DNA from: UBA6016 sp041915365 | Lineage (GTDB): Bacteria; Campylobacterota; Campylobacteria; Campylobacterales; UBA6016 | Assembly (NCBI GenBank): GCA_041915365.1 | Contig: JAYSBP010000008.1 | Location: forward strand, 1-64,000 | Direction: 5' to 3' | Length of the DNA: 64,000 nt | Shown: positions 51,369-61,500 of the stretch, one piece after another | How positions within the stretch are numbered: the stretch's first letter is position 1 | Layout of the letters: the number at the start of each line of letters is the position of its first letter | Program-made: the position numbers and the translations under genes | Notes under the pieces: generated by a model | Databases searched by the model: none | What the model was told of the DNA's origin: nothing | Seen by the model: the letters and a program-made list of their open reading frames with translations, nothing else

Positions 51369-52907
51369 ATGAGAGCGTTGATTTCGGTAAGTGATAAAAG
51401 TGGAGTAATAGAGTTTGCAAAAGAGCTAAAAGAGCTTGGCTGTAAGATAGTAAGTACTGGCGGAACTCTAAAAAGTCTTGGTGACAGCGGCATTAAAGCA
51501 AAAGATATAAGCAAGTTCACTGGATTTCCAGAGATGTTTGACGGTAGAGTCAAGACGCTAAACCCAATGGTTCATGGCGCAATACTTCACAAGAGAAAAG
51601 ATAAGGCACATAGAGAGACCGCAAAAACTTTTGGCATCAAAAGAATAGATATTGTCTGCGTAAACCTATATCCATTTAAAGCGACAATAGAAAGAACAGA
51701 CGATTTTGACGAGATAATCGAAAATATAGATATCGGTGGTCCAGCGATGGTAAGAAGTGCGGCAAAAAACTTTGAAGATGTGCTAATAGTTACGGATCCT
51801 GCTGATTATCCTCTCGTTATAGAAGCCATTAAGTGCGGCAAGGATGACCTTGAATTTAGACGAAACTTAATGATAAAAGCTTACGAGCATACGGCTGCTT
51901 ATGATAGTATGATTGCAAACTATATGAACAAAAGATTTAAAGGTGGGCTTGGCGACAAACTATTTGTCTCAGGGAAAAAAGCTTTTGATACGAGATATGG
52001 TGAAAATCCACATCAAAAAGGAGCTCTATATGAGTTTGATGGTTTTTGGTCTAAAAACTTTAAAGTTCTAAAGGGTGAAGCGTCTTTTAACAATCTGACT
52101 GACTTAAATGGAGCGGTTAAGCTTGCTGCTAGCTTTGGAGATAGACCCGCTGTATCCATAATCAAACATGCAAACCCTTGCGGTTTTGCCCTTAAAGATA
52201 GCTTGCTTGAGAGTTATGTGGAAGCTCTCAAATGTGACCCCGTGTCTGCCTATGGCGGCGTTGTGGCTGTAAATGGAACAGTTGACGGGGAACTTGCTAA
52301 AAAAATAAACGAGACGTATATCGAGGTTTTGATAGCTCCAAAAATATCGGATGAGGCTGTAGCGGTATTTGAGGCCAAAAAGAGAATAAAGCTTTTTGAG
52401 CTTCAAGGTGGCAACGGTTATTTGCCAAAAGTAAAAGACTCAAATGATTTTAGACACGTTATGGGCGGCTTTGTGGCTCAAGACGAGGACGAAGTCAAAG
52501 ATGACGAGCTCAAAAACGCAAAACTTATGACTACAAGAAAAGCTGACGATAGAGAGCTAAAAGACATAGAAATAGCCTATAAAGTAGCTGCCCTTACAAA
52601 ATCAAACTGCGTCGTATACGTAAAAGATAGTGCAATGGTGGCTATAGGTATGGGTATGACCAGCCGTGTAGACGCTGCAAAAGCGGCAATTAGAAAAGCG
52701 GAAGACCTTGGACTCGACCTTAAAGGCTCAGTACTTGCTTCCGAAGCGTTCTTTCCTTTCCGTGATTCGATAGATGCGGCGGCAAGCGTTGGCGTATCTG
52801 CTATTGTAGAACCAGGCGGTAGTATGAGAGATGATGAGGTTATAGCAGCCTCCAATGAGTACCAAATGGCTTTGTATTTCACCGGAGTTAGACACTTTTT
52901 ACACTAG
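51369..52907 (+). CDS. purH: Bifunctional AICAR transformylase/IMP cyclohydrolase
   Basis: Last two steps of IMP synthesis. The 512 residues carry the N-terminal MGS-like cyclohydrolase domain (ISVSDKSGVIEFAKEL, STGGTLKSL) and the C-terminal transformylase with the family blocks IKHANPCGFA and the KSN box TKSNCVVYV. It follows purL by 2 bp, so the two are co-transcribed. Confidence 0.96.
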   Translation: MRALISVSDKSGVIEFAKELKELGCKIVSTGGTLKSLGDSGIKAKDISKFTGFPEMFDGRVKTLNPMVHGAILHKRKDKAHRETAKTFGIKRIDIVCVNLYPFKATIERTDDFDEIIENIDIGGPAMVRSAAKNFEDVLIVTDPADYPLVIEAIKCGKDDLEFRRNLMIKAYEHTAAYDSMIANYMNKRFKGGLGDKLFVSGKKAFDTRYGENPHQKGALYEFDGFWSKNFKVLKGEASFNNLTDLNGAVKLAASFGDRPAVSIIKHANPCGFALKDSLLESYVEALKCDPVSAYGGVVAVNGTVDGELAKKINETYIEVLIAPKISDEAVAVFEAKKRIKLFELQGGNGYLPKVKDSNDFRHVMGGFVAQDEDEVKDDELKNAKLMTTRKADDRELKDIEIAYKVAALTKSNCVVYVKDSAMVAIGMGMTSRVDAAKAAIRKAEDLGLDLKGSVLASEAFFPFRDSIDAAASVGVSAIVEPGGSMRDDEVIAASNEYQMALYFTGVRHFLH

Positions 52908-52915
52908 GGTTTTGT

Positions 52916-55069
52916 TTGTTTGATTTTAGTATTTTGTACGCCGAAGACGAGGATACGATAAGGGTTATTTTTGAGCGTATTTTACGGAAGTTTGTAAAGG
53001 GTGAGGTGTTTGTAGCCACAGACGGAGAAGAAGCTCTAGCTCTATATAAGGAACACCACCCCGATGTTATATTGACCGATATCAAGATGCCTAAAATGAG
53101 CGGTTTTGACATGGCTGAAGCTGTCAGGCAAGACAATAAGCTTATTCCGATAATAGCCCTAAGCGCCCACAACGATGCGGAGTTTTTTCTAGAAGCTATC
53201 AAGCTTGGTGTTACGAGCTTTTTGGTCAAGCCTGTTGATGCGGATGAGCTTGTTAGAACACTTCAAAATGTCGGCGAGATTGTTAAGCTACAAAAAGAGA
53301 ATAAACAAAAAACGAAAGAGCTTGAAGAGGCTTTGATACAAGCAAGACTTGCGGAAAAAGCAAAAGGTGATTTCCTCGCCGCAATGAGCCATGAGATACG
53401 AACGCCACTAAATGCAGTTTTAGGTTTTACTGAGCTTCTAAAAGACGTTGACAATAAGCTACTAAGAGATGAATACCTCTCAATTATCGAGTCAAACGGC
53501 AAAAATCTACTATATATAATTAACGACATTTTGGATTACTCAAAGATAGAGAGCGGCTCATTTGAGGTAGAGCCTCATATCTTTGAAACGCTTTTGGAAT
53601 TTGAATCTGTGTCGGATTTGTTTGCTATAAAAGCCTACGAAAAAAAGATAAAGCTACTTAGCTTTGTAGATCCTCGTATGCCAAAAAAAATAGTCGGTGA
53701 TTCGCTGCGGATAAGGCAGATACTCTCAAATCTAATTTCAAACGCCATTAAATTTACGCCGGAGGGGAAAAATATATTTATAAATATAGTCCCAACGGAG
53801 ATTAGTGAAGGCAAAGTGAGGATTTTGTTTGAGGTAGAAGACGAAGGGATAGGAATTCCATCTGACAAGCTGGAGCGCATTTTTACCCCTTTTTCACAGG
53901 CCGATGCAGGTATTTCAAGAAAGTTTGGCGGTACCGGACTTGGGCTTTCTATCTCTTCAAATCTAGGTTCAATGATGGGCGGCAAGCTTAGTGTAGATAG
54001 CGAAGAGGGAAAGGGTAGTAGGTTTTGGATTGAACTTGAATTTGATATTGCCGACTCATCAATTGATGAGCTAGATAAAAAATCCATCTATATCGCAAAC
54101 ATTGAAAGCTGTGGAATGACTTGCGGTGTTTTTTCCAAATATATTGAGGCTTTTGGGATGGAGCTGGCCGATGAGGCGTCAAAGGCTGATATTATTGTAT
54201 GCTATGAGCATATGATAGACGGTTGCGAAGAAAAAAAGAAAATACTCATAACCGCAGACCCGTTCGCATACGGTAACGATACGTTGAGGCTCCCGCTGTC
54301 GGCTACAAAGCTAAAAAAAGTTTTGCTTGAAGAGCAAGGCGGTGATTTGGAGGCAAAAAGTCATATAGATATGGCTCGTGCTGGCTCGATGGCAAAAGTG
54401 CTCGTAGCCGACGATAATAAGACAAATCAGAAGCTAATAACCGCTCTTTTTAAAAAACACGGATATGAAGCCGTAATAGCAAATGATGGAGAGGAAGCTG
54501 TGGCGTTATTTTCATCAAAACGTTATCCGCTTGTTCTTTTGGATATTCAAATGCCAAAAATGGACGGCATTGAAGCCATGAAAGTCATAAAACAAATAGA
54601 GCCGAATGCACAAGTAATAGCTCTTACTGCAAATGCAGGGATTGGAGATAGGGAGAGATTTTTAGCCGATGGATTTGATGATTATTTGCAAAAACCGATA
54701 AACGAAAAAGAGCTATTCGGGGTCCTTGGCAGTTATTATGATAACTCCGTAAATACTTATATGGCAATGCTGGAAGATACGCTTGGGCTTGATAGGGATG
54801 AAATAAAAAGCTTGCTAGAGGATTTTGTCCTTGATTCTACAATGGAAATAATGCCGATGAGGGATGCTATCGCTTCTGGTGATCTTGAGAGCTTGTTTGG
54901 ACTAGCTCACAAAATCAAGGGTGCAGCGGCAAATCTACGTCTTGATTCGGTCCAAAAAGTAGCCTACGATATAGAGCAAAACGCTAAAAACGGTGTAAAT
55001 ATGAACTATGAAGAGCTTTTGCATTTGCTTGAGAGAGAAATAATCGCCATAAACTACAAAGGGGTTTAA
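52916..55069 (+). CDS. Soluble hybrid histidine kinase (REC-HK-REC-HPt)
   Basis: A 717-residue phosphorelay protein with no transmembrane helix or signal peptide. Domains in order: receiver 1 (about 3-120, Asp55 in LTDIKMP), coiled coil (about 120-150), DHp with phospho-His159 in MSHEIRTPLN, an ATPase domain with GIGIPSDK and GGTGLGLSI, receiver 2 (about 485-605, LLDIQMPKMDG) and an HPt domain with His in LAHKIKGAA near 663. Input probably comes through receiver 1 from another kinase. The start is TTG at 52916, 8 bp after purH. The output target is not in the window. Confidence 0.9.
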   Translation: MFDFSILYAEDEDTIRVIFERILRKFVKGEVFVATDGEEALALYKEHHPDVILTDIKMPKMSGFDMAEAVRQDNKLIPIIALSAHNDAEFFLEAIKLGVTSFLVKPVDADELVRTLQNVGEIVKLQKENKQKTKELEEALIQARLAEKAKGDFLAAMSHEIRTPLNAVLGFTELLKDVDNKLLRDEYLSIIESNGKNLLYIINDILDYSKIESGSFEVEPHIFETLLEFESVSDLFAIKAYEKKIKLLSFVDPRMPKKIVGDSLRIRQILSNLISNAIKFTPEGKNIFINIVPTEISEGKVRILFEVEDEGIGIPSDKLERIFTPFSQADAGISRKFGGTGLGLSISSNLGSMMGGKLSVDSEEGKGSRFWIELEFDIADSSIDELDKKSIYIANIESCGMTCGVFSKYIEAFGMELADEASKADIIVCYEHMIDGCEEKKKILITADPFAYGNDTLRLPLSATKLKKVLLEEQGGDLEAKSHIDMARAGSMAKVLVADDNKTNQKLITALFKKHGYEAVIANDGEEAVALFSSKRYPLVLLDIQMPKMDGIEAMKVIKQIEPNAQVIALTANAGIGDRERFLADGFDDYLQKPINEKELFGVLGSYYDNSVNTYMAMLEDTLGLDRDEIKSLLEDFVLDSTMEIMPMRDAIASGDLESLFGLAHKIKGAAANLRLDSVQKVAYDIEQNAKNGVNMNYEELLHLLEREIIAINYKGV

Positions 55070-55071
55070 AA

Positions 55072-55536
55072 ATGAATGTAAAAATTACGCATACAAGCGG
55101 TAAATCTTTTAATGCCGAGGCCGCTAACGGCTCTTTCGTTATAAATCCTGTCGAGATAAGCCCGTTGGAGTATTTTGCGATAGGGCTTATATCTTGCTCC
55201 GGCGTTGACATAGTTAGCATGGCCGAGAAAAATAATATTGCATTAAAAAGATTTGAGATGAGTGGAGAATACGCCAGAAACGATGATTTTCCAAAAAAAT
55301 TCAACTCTGCGCATTTTGTTTACGACATAGCTTGTGACGCAGATGAAACAATGGTAAAAAGATGGGTTATGGCAAGCATAGAGACCTACTGTTCAACGAT
55401 GAATACTGTGCGAAACTGTGTTGAGATGAGCTATAGCATACTTCTAAATGGCGCAAAAATAGCAGATAAAGCGGCTATTGCAAAGGTGGGTAGCGAGTAC
55501 CTAACGGAGGATATAGGTGGTTGTTGCAACGGCTAA
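55072..55536 (+). CDS. OsmC/Ohr-family peroxidase-like protein
   Basis: A 154-residue OsmC-fold protein that would reduce organic or hydrogen peroxides with paired cysteines. The first catalytic-type Cys is in LISCSGVDIV and the second in TYCSTMNTV, in the expected places. A terminal GGCCNG adds two cysteines that are not typical of the family. It starts 2 bp after the hybrid kinase gene. Confidence 0.85.
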   Translation: MNVKITHTSGKSFNAEAANGSFVINPVEISPLEYFAIGLISCSGVDIVSMAEKNNIALKRFEMSGEYARNDDFPKKFNSAHFVYDIACDADETMVKRWVMASIETYCSTMNTVRNCVEMSYSILLNGAKIADKAAIAKVGSEYLTEDIGGCCNG

Positions 55537-55551
55537 AAGCCGCTGCGATAG

Positions 55552-55911
55552 CTACATTGCTTTATGGCTTTCAGACTCGTCTACTAGGTGCGTCCATTTT
55601 AGTTTTTTGCCACCTAGAACGTGAAAGTGTATATAAGGAACCTCTTGTCCGCCGTCGCTTCCTATGTTTGTTATCAATCTGTACCCGCTCTTGTTAAGCC
55701 CTGTTATTTTAGTAACTTCTCTTACCGCTTTCGTCATATGCACGAGAGCTTCGCCTCCAACATCTTCAAAATCTTTTGCGAATGTTTTCGGTATTACCAA
55801 GATGTGGATAGGGGCTTTTGGATTAATGTCATGAAAGGCTAGCGTGTACTCATCTTCATATACTTTTGAGCATGGAATCTCACCGTTTAAAATTTTATGA
55901 AATACCGTCAT
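55552..55911 (-). CDS. HIT-family (HinT-like) nucleotide hydrolase
   Basis: A 119-residue HIT protein that would hydrolyse purine phosphoramidates. The motif reads YIHFHVLGG, so the first His of HxHxHxx is Tyr while the two functionally central His remain. I chose ATG 55911 (MTVFHKILNGE), the usual HIT start; an upstream in-frame ATG would add MLQGASI. It diverges from pheS. Confidence 0.93.
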   Translation of the reverse strand: MTVFHKILNGEIPCSKVYEDEYTLAFHDINPKAPIHILVIPKTFAKDFEDVGGEALVHMTKAVREVTKITGLNKSGYRLITNIGSDGGQEVPYIHFHVLGGKKLKWTHLVDESESHKAM

Positions 55912-55943
55912 TATCGAAGCTCCTTGTAACAAAATTTGCGCCT

Positions 55944-55951
55944 ATTATAAT
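55944..55951. promoter_or_regulatory. Overlapping divergent -10 boxes between the HIT gene and pheS
   Basis: The sequence ATTATAAT reads TATAAT on the plus strand (55946-55951) and on the minus strand (55949-55944). It could serve both genes, although pheS also has a TAAAAT closer to its start. Confidence 0.4.
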
Positions 55952-56004
55952 GAACACTGTTGTAAAATAAGCTAAACAAAGAGCATAAAATAAGGAAATA
56001 TGAT

Positions 56005-56997
56005 TTGCAAGATTGGCTAAAAAAAGTTGACGGCGCAAAAAGCCTAGACGAACTAGAAGAGATTAGAATAGAAATTTTCGGTAAAAAAGGATTTTTGGCT
56101 GCCGAGTTTTTGAGAATGAAAGAGCTCGATGCCGATGCAAAAAAAGAGCTTGCAAAAGAGTTAAATGAGATAAAAGAAGGGGTTGGCAATGCCCTTGAAA
56201 CAAAAAAAGAGAAGCTTGCCGCACAGGCTCTTAAAAAACAGCTTGAAAAAGAGAAGATAGATATAGCTCTGGTTGATACAAAGTCATCGGCAGGCGCTTT
56301 ACATCCAGTACTTGCGACAATGGATAAGATGATAGAGTATTTTATCTCCATGAATTTCTCGGTAGAGACTGGACCTATCGTAGAAAATGATTTTAATAAC
56401 TTCGAAGCACTAAATCTACCGAAGCACCATCCGGCAAGAGATATGCAGGATACTTTTTATATGAAAGATTCAATGCTTCTTAGAACACATACTTCAAGTG
56501 TGCAGATAAGAACTATGCTATCTCAAAAGCCGCCTATTCGTATGATAGCCCCTGGTGCCGTATGCAGAAGAGATTATGATCTTACGCACGTGCCGATGTT
56601 TCATCAGGTCGAAGGACTTGTGGTAGAAGAGGGTGACAAGGTGTCGTTCGCAAACCTAAAATCTCTACTTGAAGAGTTTTTAAAGCATATGTTCGGCGAT
56701 GTCAAAGTGAGATTTCGCCCTAGTTTCTTCCCGTTTACCGAGCCTTCTGCTGAGGTAGATATATCTTGCGTATTTTGCGGTGGCGATGGATGTAGGGTGT
56801 GCAAACACACGGGCTGGCTCGAAGTACTTGGATGTGGCATAGTAGATCCTAATGTTTTCGAAGCGGTCGGTTACAAAAATGTCAGCGGATACGCATTTGG
56901 ACTCGGCGTAGAGAGATTTTCTATGCTACTTAATAATACGTCAGATATGAGGTCTCTTTTCGAGGGTGATTTGAGGCTTATGGAGCAATTTGTATGA
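56005..56997 (+). CDS. pheS: Phenylalanyl-tRNA synthetase alpha subunit
   Basis: Catalytic alpha subunit of the (alpha-beta)2 enzyme. The 330 residues have an N-terminal coiled coil (about 1-85), motif 2 region (RTHTSSVQIRTM) and motif 3 (GYAFGLGVERFSMLL). A Cys-rich loop CVFCGGDGCRVCKHTGW looks like a small metal site and is normal for many bacterial PheS. The start is TTG at 56005 with TAAGGAAA upstream; the ATG 6 bp earlier is out of frame. It overlaps pheT by 4 bp. Confidence 0.96.
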   Translation: MQDWLKKVDGAKSLDELEEIRIEIFGKKGFLAAEFLRMKELDADAKKELAKELNEIKEGVGNALETKKEKLAAQALKKQLEKEKIDIALVDTKSSAGALHPVLATMDKMIEYFISMNFSVETGPIVENDFNNFEALNLPKHHPARDMQDTFYMKDSMLLRTHTSSVQIRTMLSQKPPIRMIAPGAVCRRDYDLTHVPMFHQVEGLVVEEGDKVSFANLKSLLEEFLKHMFGDVKVRFRPSFFPFTEPSAEVDISCVFCGGDGCRVCKHTGWLEVLGCGIVDPNVFEAVGYKNVSGYAFGLGVERFSMLLNNTSDMRSLFEGDLRLMEQFV

Positions 56998-59336
56998 TTT
57001 TTACTAGAAGTTGGTTGAGTGAATTTGTTGATATTGCAAATATCAAAGACGAGGATATACTAGACACCTTAAACAAAATAGGGCTAGAGGTTGCCGGATA
57101 TAAAAGAATTGAGCTTCCAAAAGGGGTTGTGGTCGGCAAGATTATCGATTTTGAAAAACACCCAGATGCAGATAAGCTATCGGTGTGCAAGGTTGATAAC
57201 GGCAAGACAATACTTGACGTGGTGTGTGGCGCAAAAAACGTAAAAAAAGGGGCTTATGTCGCCTTGGCAACGATAGGTGCGCACCTACCAAACGACATTG
57301 TAATAAAACAAGCCGAACTTAGGGGTGTACAAAGCTATGGCATGCTTTGTTCGGCTACCGAACTTGGACTACCAAAGCTTAATGATGGGATTATGATATT
57401 AGATCACAGCATAGAGAAGTTAAAAATAGGCGAAGAACTATCAAAGGTAGCCCAGATTGCAGACCCTATTTTCGAAATTGAAATTACACCAAATAGAGGT
57501 GATTGTCTGAGTGTGCGCGGTGTAGCCAGAGAGATTGCGGCATATTATGGTCTTGAACTAAAAGAGTTTGACGGTAAGAAAATAAAAGAGAGCGAAAAGG
57601 GGATAGGGAGAATCATATCTCTTCACTCGCATTCCAAAACAACAGCGAATGCTACTTTCAGGGTATTTGAAAGACCTGAGGCTTTTGAAGAGGAGAGTTT
57701 CCTTGTAGATTACAGGCTCTCTTTGATTGGAGAAAGTGCAAAAAATAAGCTTGAAAGCCTAAGCATATATGTCTCACATGCAGTTGGGGCAAATTTATCT
57801 TTTTTTGGCGAAAGCGCATTTAACAAAACCGATGAAAAAATAGATATTCATCTAAACATCGCCGAGAATAAAATGGAAGAGATAAAAGGCAAAGAGAGTG
57901 TTCTTGCTATTGGCATCAAACAAAATGAAGCTTCAAAACCAACACCAGATGATAAAAACATCATAGTTGCAGCCTCCTACATAGCCCCATCTGTTGTATT
58001 GGAGCTTCAAAGTGAGATAAAAGAAAAAGATGACGCTTTGTATTATAGAAGTTCAAGAGGAAGCGAGCCAGATTTAACCCTTAGCCTAAACTATGCGGCC
58101 GAGATGATGTCTATTTATTATGGGTTTGTTTTTTATGCCGGCTCTGCCGAGGATTTTAAGCCGCTCGGTAGAAACCCTATCAAAGTTGATATAAACAAGA
58201 TAAACACCATTATAGGTGTATCACTAGACAAAAACCACATAGTTAGCCTTCTGAGAAAACTTTACTTTGAAGTTACCGTCAACGCAGAATTTGATAGTTG
58301 TGTTGTCGCCGCCCCAAACTTTAGACACGATATAGCAAATGTATACGACTTGTCTGAAGAGATAGTGAGGATAAAGGGGATAGATACGATAGAATCAAAA
58401 CCTCTTGAGATGACAGAGGCGCCTAGGCTAAACGAGTCTATAAGAAAATACAGATTTTTGAAAAATATAAGACAAAATGCGGCAACAGTTGGCTTTTTCG
58501 AGACTGTTCATTTTATTTTTTCCGATAAAGAGCTCCAGGCAAAATTTGGTTTTGAATGCCTATCCGAAGGTGCTGATATTGTGAATCCAATAACCTCTGA
58601 GCTTAATACGTTAAGGAGTACGCTTCTTATAAATCTTCTAAGCTCGGCATCCAAAAATGCAAAAAACTCTCAAAGTAAGATAGCGCTTTTTGAGTCTGGC
58701 GTCGTGTTTAATAAAAAAAGGGAGGAGCGAACGCTTGTCTCTTTTGTGTGGGCAAACGAAATAGAAAATGACTCTATCAAAAATTCAGGGAAGCCAAAAA
58801 ATATAGACTTCCAATCGTTTGTTTCAAAAATAGCCGCTATATTCGGCGATGTGGAGCTAGTACCAAGTGAGACAAAGGGGAGCTTCTTGCATCCATACCA
58901 AAGCGCTCAAATATTTAAAGACGGCGTGAATATAGGTTTTATGGCAAAGCTTCACCCAAAAGCCGAGGAGTTCTTTGGGCTTAAGCAGTGTTTTGTATGC
59001 GAAATAGACACGGCAAAACTACCGCAAACAAATAAAAAAGCTAGTGAGTTTTCTAAATTCCAAAAAAGCAAAAGAGATTTGAGCCTAGAAGTTCCGGCCG
59101 ATTTGTCGTATGCGCCTATTAGAAAATGTGTCGAAGATGTTTCAAACACACTTCTAAAAGCCTTTTATCCTATTGATGTATATAAAGAAAAAGCAAACTC
59201 AAAAGAGATGAGCCTAACAATCAGGCTTGAACTCCAGGCGGATGATAGAACCCTTGAGGAAAAAGACATTGTGGCCGTTACGGCTGAGATTTTAGAGAAG
59301 CTAAAGGCAGAGCTCAATATAGGCCTTAAACAGTGA
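56994..59336 (+). CDS. pheT: Phenylalanyl-tRNA synthetase beta subunit
   Basis: Beta subunit with editing and tRNA-binding domains. The 780 residues show the N-terminal EMAP-like domain (KHPDADKLSVCKVD), the B3/B4 editing region, the B5 domain and the C-terminal ferredoxin-fold anticodon-binding domain (FPIDVY-like FYPIDVYKEK). The stop forms a GTGA overlap with aroA. Confidence 0.96.
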   Translation: MIFTRSWLSEFVDIANIKDEDILDTLNKIGLEVAGYKRIELPKGVVVGKIIDFEKHPDADKLSVCKVDNGKTILDVVCGAKNVKKGAYVALATIGAHLPNDIVIKQAELRGVQSYGMLCSATELGLPKLNDGIMILDHSIEKLKIGEELSKVAQIADPIFEIEITPNRGDCLSVRGVAREIAAYYGLELKEFDGKKIKESEKGIGRIISLHSHSKTTANATFRVFERPEAFEEESFLVDYRLSLIGESAKNKLESLSIYVSHAVGANLSFFGESAFNKTDEKIDIHLNIAENKMEEIKGKESVLAIGIKQNEASKPTPDDKNIIVAASYIAPSVVLELQSEIKEKDDALYYRSSRGSEPDLTLSLNYAAEMMSIYYGFVFYAGSAEDFKPLGRNPIKVDINKINTIIGVSLDKNHIVSLLRKLYFEVTVNAEFDSCVVAAPNFRHDIANVYDLSEEIVRIKGIDTIESKPLEMTEAPRLNESIRKYRFLKNIRQNAATVGFFETVHFIFSDKELQAKFGFECLSEGADIVNPITSELNTLRSTLLINLLSSASKNAKNSQSKIALFESGVVFNKKREERTLVSFVWANEIENDSIKNSGKPKNIDFQSFVSKIAAIFGDVELVPSETKGSFLHPYQSAQIFKDGVNIGFMAKLHPKAEEFFGLKQCFVCEIDTAKLPQTNKKASEFSKFQKSKRDLSLEVPADLSYAPIRKCVEDVSNTLLKAFYPIDVYKEKANSKEMSLTIRLELQADDRTLEEKDIVAVTAEILEKLKAELNIGLKQ

Positions 59337-60634
59337 GTAAAGAATTTTCAAAAGGGCTAGAAGTATCGCCGTCTTCAAGATTTGAGCTTGTTATAGAGTC
59401 CATTGCAACTGATAAGTCCATCTCTCATAGGTGTGCAATTTTTTCATTGCTATCCGACAAGCCTTCAAAAATAAAAAACTTTCTAAAAGCTGAAGATACG
59501 CTAAATTCTCTCGGGATTGCCGTGGCTCTCGGTGCGCAGGCGCAGTGGGATGGCGACATGCTGACCATTACTCCGCCGCAAAAGCTGATAGAGCCCTCAG
59601 ATGTTCTTGATTGCGGCAATTCGGGCACTACTATTCGCCTTATGTCTGGTTTTTTAGCTTCCATAGACGGATTTTTTGTGTTAACCGGAGATAAGTACCT
59701 AAGACGAAGACCTATGAAAAGAGTAGCCGAGCCCCTTAGAAGTGCTGGAGCAAAGATAGATGGTAGGGACGGCGGTAATCTAGCTCCGCTTGCCATTAGG
59801 GGCGAAAAACTAGACGGCATAACGTACGATAGCAAGATTTCATCTGCTCAAGTTAAAAGCGCACTGATTTTGGCGGCCCTAAATGCTAAAAATCCATCTG
59901 TCATCAGTGAGCCAGAGCTTAGCCGTGACCATACTGAAAGGATGCTTGCAGGGATGGGAGCCGACATCAAGGTAGACGGAAAAATATACGTATCTCCGAT
60001 GACCAAGCCGCTCAATCCTCTTGAGATTAGTGTTCCATCTGACCCGTCAAGCGCATTTTTCTTTGCCGTTGCCGCCGCTATTACGGAAGGTTCCAAGATT
60101 ACACTCAAAAACCTAACGTTAAACCCAACCAGAATAGAGGCTTTTGAAATCCTAAAAAAGATGGGTGCGAAGGTTGAGTTTATTGAGAAAGAAAACATAT
60201 ACGAACCGATAGGTGACATTGTAGTTGAAGGGGCAAGACTGCATGCCGTAGAGGTTGACGAAAATATCTCTTGGCTGATAGATGAGCTTCCGGCTCTCTC
60301 TATTGCTATGGCAGTTGCCGATGGTGAGAGTGTTGTAAAAAATGCAAAAGAGCTAAGAGTCAAAGAGTCGGATAGAATAACAACGGTGATGACAAATCTA
60401 AAGGCTTTTGGAATAGAGTGTGAAGAGTTCGAGGATGGCTACAAAATAAAGGGCGGCGAGCTCAAATGTGCACATGTAACCAGTTTTGGAGACCATAGGC
60501 TTGCTATGAGCTTTGCGATAGCTTCTATAAAATGCGGCGGTAAGATAGACGGTTTTGAGGCCGTATCGACATCTTTCCCGAACTTTGTTGAGTTGTTATC
60601 AAAAATCACGGAAGTAAGAGAGTATGCAATATAA
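59333..60634 (+). CDS. aroA: 3-phosphoshikimate 1-carboxyvinyltransferase (EPSP synthase)
   Basis: Sixth step of the shikimate pathway. The 433 residues include DKSISHRCAIFSLLS, the glycine-rich LDCGNSGTTIRLMSG box, the SRDHTERML segment and the C-terminal KESDRI. The start is GTG at 59333 inside the pheT stop. The 3' end overlaps ispH by 11 bp. Confidence 0.96.
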   Translation: MSKEFSKGLEVSPSSRFELVIESIATDKSISHRCAIFSLLSDKPSKIKNFLKAEDTLNSLGIAVALGAQAQWDGDMLTITPPQKLIEPSDVLDCGNSGTTIRLMSGFLASIDGFFVLTGDKYLRRRPMKRVAEPLRSAGAKIDGRDGGNLAPLAIRGEKLDGITYDSKISSAQVKSALILAALNAKNPSVISEPELSRDHTERMLAGMGADIKVDGKIYVSPMTKPLNPLEISVPSDPSSAFFFAVAAAITEGSKITLKNLTLNPTRIEAFEILKKMGAKVEFIEKENIYEPIGDIVVEGARLHAVEVDENISWLIDELPALSIAMAVADGESVVKNAKELRVKESDRITTVMTNLKAFGIECEEFEDGYKIKGGELKCAHVTSFGDHRLAMSFAIASIKCGGKIDGFEAVSTSFPNFVELLSKITEVREYAI

Positions 60635-61454
60635 ACTTGCCTCAAGCTACGGTTTTTGCTTTGGCGTCAAAAGGGCGATAAAAATAGCTGAAAATACGCC
60701 GCATAGCGTGACATACGGACCACTTATACATAATAAAATGGAAATCAATAGACTCAAAAATAGTTTTGGCGTGGGTCTGACTGAAGATTTTAATGAGCTA
60801 AAACAAGAAAATACCGTAGTAATCAGAACGCACGGTATCCAAAAGCACGAACTTGACAAGCTAAAAGATAGTAGCTTTAACGTTGTTGATGCCACTTGTC
60901 CTTATGTGACGAAACCGCAAGAGATATGTCAAAAAATGAGTGCCGAAGGGTATGATATAGTTATATTTGGTGACCGTGACCACCCTGAAGTCAAGGGTGT
61001 TATGAGCTACGCCGACGATATGAATAGGGTATTTGTTGTCATAGACAAAACTGAGCTTGCTGGGCTAAAACTCAAAGACAAAATAGCGGTTGTCTCCCAA
61101 ACGACTAGAAAATTTGCGGAATTTATGGATGTCGTACAAACGCTACTTGCATCATCTAAAGAAGTAAGGGTGTTTAATACAATTTGTAATGCTACTGGAG
61201 AAAATCAAGAGGCGGCGGACGAGCTATCAAAAGAGGCGGATATTATGCTCGTTGTCGGAGGGAAAAACTCGTCAAATACGAAGCAGCTTCTTGAGATATG
61301 CAAAGCAAATTGCAATGATAGTTACTTGGTTGAGAGTGCGGAAGACATTGAAAATGTGTGGTTTGAAAATAAAAATTTATGTGGAATTAGTGCAGGGGCT
61401 TCCACTCCGGACTGGGTAATATCTGATGTAGTCGATAGAGTCAGGAATATTTAA
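60624..61454 (+). CDS. ispH: 4-hydroxy-3-methylbut-2-enyl diphosphate reductase
   Basis: Last enzyme of the MEP isoprenoid route; its [4Fe-4S] cluster needs three cysteines. All are present in the 276 residues: YGFCFGVKRAI near the N-terminus, ATCPYVTK in the middle and TICNATGENQ later. The catalytic Glu lies in the TRE-like ATGENQEA region typical of the family. It overlaps aroA by 11 bp. Confidence 0.96.
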   Translation: MQYKLASSYGFCFGVKRAIKIAENTPHSVTYGPLIHNKMEINRLKNSFGVGLTEDFNELKQENTVVIRTHGIQKHELDKLKDSSFNVVDATCPYVTKPQEICQKMSAEGYDIVIFGDRDHPEVKGVMSYADDMNRVFVVIDKTELAGLKLKDKIAVVSQTTRKFAEFMDVVQTLLASSKEVRVFNTICNATGENQEAADELSKEADIMLVVGGKNSSNTKQLLEICKANCNDSYLVESAEDIENVWFENKNLCGISAGASTPDWVISDVVDRVRNI

Positions 61455-61500
61455 GTAAACTAAAGCAATTATAAACAAAAAACAAACAAAAGGAATACGT

